Source: an uncultured Succinivibrio sp. (GTDB taxonomy: Bacteria > Pseudomonadota > Gammaproteobacteria > Enterobacterales > Succinivibrionaceae). From it: a stretch of DNA of 9,015 bases. Position numbers and translations under genes: made by a program. The notes beneath the pieces are model-generated. The model did no database searches. It was given only the letters and a program-made list of their open reading frames with translations, and had not been told where the DNA came from. Positions 5,884 through 9,015 of this stretch are shown one piece after another. The DNA is taken from contig CAAECI010000038.1 of the NCBI GenBank assembly GCA_900754255.1, positions 1 to 9,015 on the forward strand. The letters are read 5' to 3'. Positions within the stretch are counted from its first letter, which is position 1; every line of letters starts with the position of its first letter.

Positions 5884-7002
5884 ATGGCTAAAACCAAGAT
5901 CATCAATGCCGAGGATCTCAATGACGGCGACTATGAGCATATAGACGCCCGTTATGATCAGCAGATCTCGAAGGTAATCCCCTCCTCGCGGCTTAAAAAC
6001 TACGAGGTAAAGGAATGGCCCATGCTTGACGACGGTGAGGAACACGGCACCAACGCTTTGGGCTATCCCTTCGATTATTTCAGAAAAAAAAGAATAAAGA
6101 CTCAGGAGGATGCAGAGAAAAAGATCGCCTTAGCTCAGGAGGCCGAGCTTAAAAAGCAGCAGGAGGAGGAGCGCCTTAAGGCCGAGGATGCCGAAAGGGT
6201 AACCGCCGCCGAGCTTGATGAGCTGCGTCAGGCCGCTGAAAACGAGGGCCGTGAGGCCGGGCTTAAGCTCGGTCATGACGAGGGCTATGCCAAGGGGCTA
6301 GAGGAGGGAAAAACTCAGGGCTACGAGGAGGGCATGAACAAGGGTTATGAGGAAGGTCTCAAAAAGGGGCATGACGAGGGGCTGAACAAGGGCTTTGAGG
6401 AGGGACATGCCATGGGCCTGTCTCAGGGCGAGGCGGTGGTTACCGAGCAAAGCGAAAGATTCAGAGCCATGGCCGATGCGCTCTTTACCCCTCTGCGCAA
6501 TATTGATGAGGAGGTAGCTTCCGAGGTGGTGCGCCTTGCCGCAGAGCTTTTCAGAACTCTGGCCCGGCGCGAGCTTAAGCAGGATCCTGAATTTTTAAAG
6601 AGTAGCGTTTTAAATGCTTTAAAGCATTTGCCGGCGGCACAAAATAAGACGCAGATCTCCCTAAATCCAGATGATCTAATGGTGCTTGAGGCGGCCGTAG
6701 GACGCGATTACATAAGCGCGCAAAAATGGGAGCTTAAGGCCGATGAGGCCTTAAAATCAGGCGATATTCTGATTTCGGACGGAAAATCCGAGGTGGGATC
6801 CTCTCTTGAGGAGCGCATAGACGCACTTATTGAGGAGTTTTTACTTGAGGCCTCCGAAAAAAAGAGCGATCTTAATGCCGAGATCGACGAGGAATTCTGC
6901 GAGATGCCGGGAACAAAGGCTCCGTCTGAAAATGATCACGTCTTAAAAGCCTCCGCAGATAATGCAGGCGATGCGCCCGCAGCTGTTCAGGAAGGATCAT
7001 GA
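5884..7002 (+). CDS. fliH: Flagellar export ATPase regulator FliH
   Basis: FliH dimers hold the FliI ATPase, restrain its activity and anchor it to the C-ring and export gate. The 372-residue product is much longer than the 228-235 residues of enteric FliH. Parts in order: an N-terminal segment with W45 in VKEWPML, which may serve the C-ring/gate contact made by N-terminal tryptophans in Salmonella FliH; a highly charged helical region (about 70-120); a run of 16 glycines spaced exactly four residues apart (G122-G182), the hallmark GxxxG repeat of FliH; the FliI-binding C-terminal domain (about 195-320); and an acidic, Ala-rich tail (about 325-372) not seen in short homologues. ATG 5884 is 10 nt after fliG, with AAGG at 5872-5875 overlapping the fliG stop. 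The end overlaps fliI by ATGA. Confidence 0.93.
   Translation: MAKTKIINAEDLNDGDYEHIDARYDQQISKVIPSSRLKNYEVKEWPMLDDGEEHGTNALGYPFDYFRKKRIKTQEDAEKKIALAQEAELKKQQEEERLKAEDAERVTAAELDELRQAAENEGREAGLKLGHDEGYAKGLEEGKTQGYEEGMNKGYEEGLKKGHDEGLNKGFEEGHAMGLSQGEAVVTEQSERFRAMADALFTPLRNIDEEVASEVVRLAAELFRTLARRELKQDPEFLKSSVLNALKHLPAAQNKTQISLNPDDLMVLEAAVGRDYISAQKWELKADEALKSGDILISDGKSEVGSSLEERIDALIEEFLLEASEKKSDLNAEIDEEFCEMPGTKAPSENDHVLKASADNAGDAPAAVQEGS
6247..6429 (+). repeat. fliH: 12-nt-period repeat encoding the FliH GxxxG array
   Basis: Sixteen glycine codons (GGC, GGG, GGT, GGA) occur every 12 nt without interruption. The intervening triplets are mostly Tyr/Leu/His/Phe followed by Glu or Lys pairs (YEE, LEE, HDE, LKK). 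Neighbouring units are similar but not identical at DNA level (two CATGACGAGGG copies), consistent with old unit duplications kept by protein-level selection. In FliH such repeats are thought to drive close helix-helix packing in the dimer stalk. Confidence 0.85.
6612..6629 (+). repeat. fliH: 18-bp perfect palindrome inside fliH
   Basis: AAATGCTTTAAAGCATTT at 6612-6629 is identical to its reverse complement over all 18 bases. It lies within the FliI-binding domain of FliH (coding VLNALKHL). It has the form of a dimeric DNA-binding protein site, or of a 9-bp self-complementary element, but no function is assigned and it may be fortuitous. Confidence 0.5.
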
Positions 7003-8459
7003 GCTCGCCCCTTAGTCGATATCTGCAGCAACTGCATGCTCCCGCCTATGAAAAGGATCCGGTATTAAGCGGCCGTCTTACCCGAGTGGTCGGTCTTACT
7101 CTTGAGTGCGTGGGCATTAAGGTTCCCATCGGCACGCGCTGTCGTGTGGAGACACGGCAGGGGCCCGTATATGCCGAAAGCGTAGGCTTCTCGGGCGACG
7201 TTACCTTCCTGATGCCCGCCGAGGAGATCTCAGGCGTTGAAAACGGCGATCGCGTGATCCCCGAGGGTAGCCGAGACGATATTCCATACAGCGACGCCAT
7301 GCTCGGACGTGTTTTGGACGGTGCCGGCAACCCCATTGACGGTTTAGGCCCACTGCGTAAGGAGGGATCCTCCCGACATCGCTATGCGCGTATAAATCCC
7401 ATGGCCCGTCGCCCCATACGCGAGCCTATGGACGTGGGTGTACGCTGCATCAACGCACTCTTTACCTTGGGCCAGGGCCAGCGTATGGGACTTTTTGCAG
7501 GCTCCGGCGTGGGTAAATCCGTCTTGCTCGGAATGATGACGCGCGGATCGACGGCCGATGTGGCGGTAGTAGGTTTGGTGGGCGAGCGCGGTCGTGAGGT
7601 GCGAGAATTTATCGATGATATTTTGGGAGAGGAGGGCCGTGCCCGTGCAGTGGTGGTGGCCGCCCCCGCCGATGCTTCTCCGCTTATGCGTTTGAAGGGC
7701 TGTGAGACGGCTTTGTCCATTGCCGAGTATTTCCGTGATCGCGGTAAAAACGTGCTTTTGCTTATCGATTCGCTTACTCGTTATGCCATGGCGCAGCGTG
7801 AGATCGCCTTGGCCGTGGGAGAGCCGCCTGCTACCAAGGGCTATCCTCCCTCGGTGTTTGCCAAGTTGCCGGCCTTGGTGGAAAGGGCGGGACAGGGCAT
7901 AGGTACTCAGGGATCGATCACTGCCTTCTTTACGGTTTTGACCGAGGGAGACGATCTGCAGGATCCCATCGCCGACTCAGCCCGCGCCATTTTGGACGGA
8001 CATGTGGTGCTATCGCGAGCGCTTGCCGATGCCGGACATTACCCCGCCATCGATGTTGAAAAATCCATTTCCCGTGTGATGCCGGCGGTAGTGCCCAAGG
8101 AACAGCTGGTGATGTCGCGTACCATCAGACAGTGCGTGGCTCAATACAACGAGAGTCGCGAGCTCATTCAGATCGGCGCCTATCAGGCCGGATCCGATCC
8201 CAAAGTCGATCAGGCCGTGATGATCCATCCTTATATCGATGCCTTTACGCAGCAGGATTTCAAGGAAGTCATTTCCTATGCAAAGAGCGTTGAGGATATG
8301 AAGAGCATAGCAATGATCCTCATTAACGATGCGCAAAGACGTACCGATGCCATGCAGATGCAGAATGCTCCCGCTCAAAACGCAGTCGTGCAAAATGCAC
8401 AGGCGGCAGTACCTCCGGTTCCCGTCCAAAACAACGCTTTTAAACGAAGCGATCGCTGA
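6999..8459 (+). CDS. fliI: Flagellum-specific type III export ATPase FliI
   Basis: FliI is the F1-beta-like hexameric ATPase that, with FliH and FliJ, docks export substrates at the flagellar type III gate. The 486-residue product has an N-terminal beta-barrel domain (about 20-85), the Walker A loop GSGVGKS at 168-174 (K173), catalytic E196 in VGERGREV (23 residues after the Walker lysine, as in Salmonella K188/E211), Walker B VLLLID ending at D257, and the conserved SITAFFTVLTEGDD and PAIDVEKSISRVMP segments. A Gln/Asn/Ala/Pro-rich tail (452-486, with repeated QNA) extends about 30 residues past the usual end. The ATG overlaps the fliH stop (ATGA), with GGAAGG just upstream, indicating translational coupling of FliH and FliI, which form a complex. 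Confidence 0.97.
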   Translation: MSSPLSRYLQQLHAPAYEKDPVLSGRLTRVVGLTLECVGIKVPIGTRCRVETRQGPVYAESVGFSGDVTFLMPAEEISGVENGDRVIPEGSRDDIPYSDAMLGRVLDGAGNPIDGLGPLRKEGSSRHRYARINPMARRPIREPMDVGVRCINALFTLGQGQRMGLFAGSGVGKSVLLGMMTRGSTADVAVVGLVGERGREVREFIDDILGEEGRARAVVVAAPADASPLMRLKGCETALSIAEYFRDRGKNVLLLIDSLTRYAMAQREIALAVGEPPATKGYPPSVFAKLPALVERAGQGIGTQGSITAFFTVLTEGDDLQDPIADSARAILDGHVVLSRALADAGHYPAIDVEKSISRVMPAVVPKEQLVMSRTIRQCVAQYNESRELIQIGAYQAGSDPKVDQAVMIHPYIDAFTQQDFKEVISYAKSVEDMKSIAMILINDAQRRTDAMQMQNAPAQNAVVQNAQAAVPPVPVQNNAFKRSDR

Positions 8460-8477
8460 TCTTGCAGGTGAGCTTAT

Positions 8478-8957
8478 ATGGCCGATGATCGTGCTTTGGA
8501 AAAGGTGCTTGAGCTTAGAAAAAAGCAGGAGGACGATGCTCTGGCCAAATGGGCCGAATCCGAGCGTCAGCTTAAGATCTTCGCCGATCAATTGCAAAAG
8601 CTCTCCTCCTTTCGCGATCTTTATATTACAGAAATGCAAAACAGCACTTCATCTACCCTCGACATGCAAAAATACCTGGCCTATCAGGGCTTCATCGAGC
8701 GCCTTGATAAAACCTACGAGCGTCAGGAGCTTATGTATGCAAACATGAAGCAGCGCAGTGCCTCCTTAAAGGGGCAGTATCTAAAATGCCGCCGTGATCG
8801 CAACGTGATTGAAAGCCTGCTTGAAAAGCACAAGGAGGCGGCTCTTAGGGCTCAGGCCAAGGCCGAGGCCAAATTTGCCGATGAGCTGGTGTCGGCAAGA
8901 CAGGCGCGCATTCTCATCGAAAAGCATAAAAATTACGGCAACCTGATGAAACGATAA
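8478..8957 (+). CDS. fliJ: Flagellar export chaperone/stalk protein FliJ
   Basis: FliJ is a small coiled-coil protein that sits in the centre of the FliI ring, like the gamma subunit of F1, and contacts the export gate protein FlhA. The 159-residue product (Salmonella FliJ: 147) is almost wholly predicted helix with alternating Lys/Glu/Gln and hydrophobic heptads, including KVLELRKKQEDDALAKW at the N-terminus and a long second helix (about 95-150) rich in Ala, Lys and Glu. It lacks catalytic motifs, as expected. ATG 8478 has AGGTGAG at 8466-8472. The 18-nt gap to fliI and the gene order fit the family better than sequence alone, since FliJ is poorly conserved. Confidence 0.9.
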   Translation: MADDRALEKVLELRKKQEDDALAKWAESERQLKIFADQLQKLSSFRDLYITEMQNSTSSTLDMQKYLAYQGFIERLDKTYERQELMYANMKQRSASLKGQYLKCRRDRNVIESLLEKHKEAALRAQAKAEAKFADELVSARQARILIEKHKNYGNLMKR

Positions 8958-9015
8958 AGATCACACTTTTATAGATTTCATTGGGTTGTCAAATAGTTAA
9001 ACAAAAGGGCTTAAC
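8958..9015 (+). other. Region after fliJ, no gene recognised
   Basis: The 58 nt after fliJ are A+T-rich and hold no terminator hairpin, tRNA or start codon with a ribosome-binding site that I can support. The absence of a terminator leaves open that transcription continues into a further flagellar gene beyond the window (fliK often follows fliJ in related bacteria). Confidence 0.5.

Noticed and set aside
6754..6790. Inverted repeats in fliH (AAATCAG/CTGATTT and CGGA/TCCG)
   Set aside because: Short arms with 7-8 nt loops inside coding sequence are expected by chance; no T tract or regulatory context is present.
8010..8639. 209-residue frame on the minus strand opposite fliI and fliJ
   Set aside because: It lies opposite well-supported fliI/fliJ coding sequence, contains no recognisable domain, and is explained by codon bias of the sense genes.
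343..8957. Frequent GCCGAG word, considered as an uptake or chi-like signal
   Set aside because: The occurrences I looked at read in frame as Ala-Glu codons on the coding strand, so codon and residue preference explains them.

Overview
This window is an ordinary chromosomal segment of a motile gammaproteobacterium. Its core is a complete flagellar fliE-fliF-fliG-fliH-fliI-fliJ run, preceded by two housekeeping genes (tyrS, rpiA) and the last codons of an outer-membrane beta-barrel gene. Three things point to Gammaproteobacteria: FliG is close to the enteric/Vibrio type, the barrel protein ends in phenylalanine, and a sigma-54-like promoter precedes fliE, as in Vibrio/Pseudomonas-type flagellar hierarchies. 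A member of the Aeromonadales/Succinivibrionaceae is my best guess, but that is inference without a database search.

Layout, all genes on the + strand. 1-57: C-terminal end of an outer-membrane protein, closed by an intrinsic terminator (82-107). 108-342: gene-free, with one extended -10 promoter candidate near its end. 343-2206: tyrS and rpiA, 19 nt apart, probably one transcript, ended by a strong terminator (2214-2248). 2249-2342: fliE promoter region with a sigma-54-like element. 2343-8957: fliEFGHIJ, tightly packed (27 nt, 72 nt, 10 nt, a 4-nt ATGA overlap, 18 nt) and with no internal terminator, so read as one operon. 8958-9015: no gene recognised and no terminator, so the flagellar transcript may continue past the window.

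The flagellar genes form a coherent assembly module. FliF builds the MS ring, FliE joins it to the rod, and FliG sits on its cytoplasmic face as the rotor/switch protein. FliH, FliI and FliJ form the export ATPase complex that feeds the flagellar type III secretion gate.

I found no convincing undescribed system. The sequence features most worth a second look are: an 18-nt hairpin sequence present twice, once just inside fliF and once abutting the fliG ribosome-binding site; a fliF start without a clear Shine-Dalgarno but bridged from fliE by a 13-codon overlapping frame; a FliH with 16 glycines in perfect 4-residue register; an 18-bp perfect palindrome inside fliH; and low-complexity extensions on FliF, FliG and FliI.
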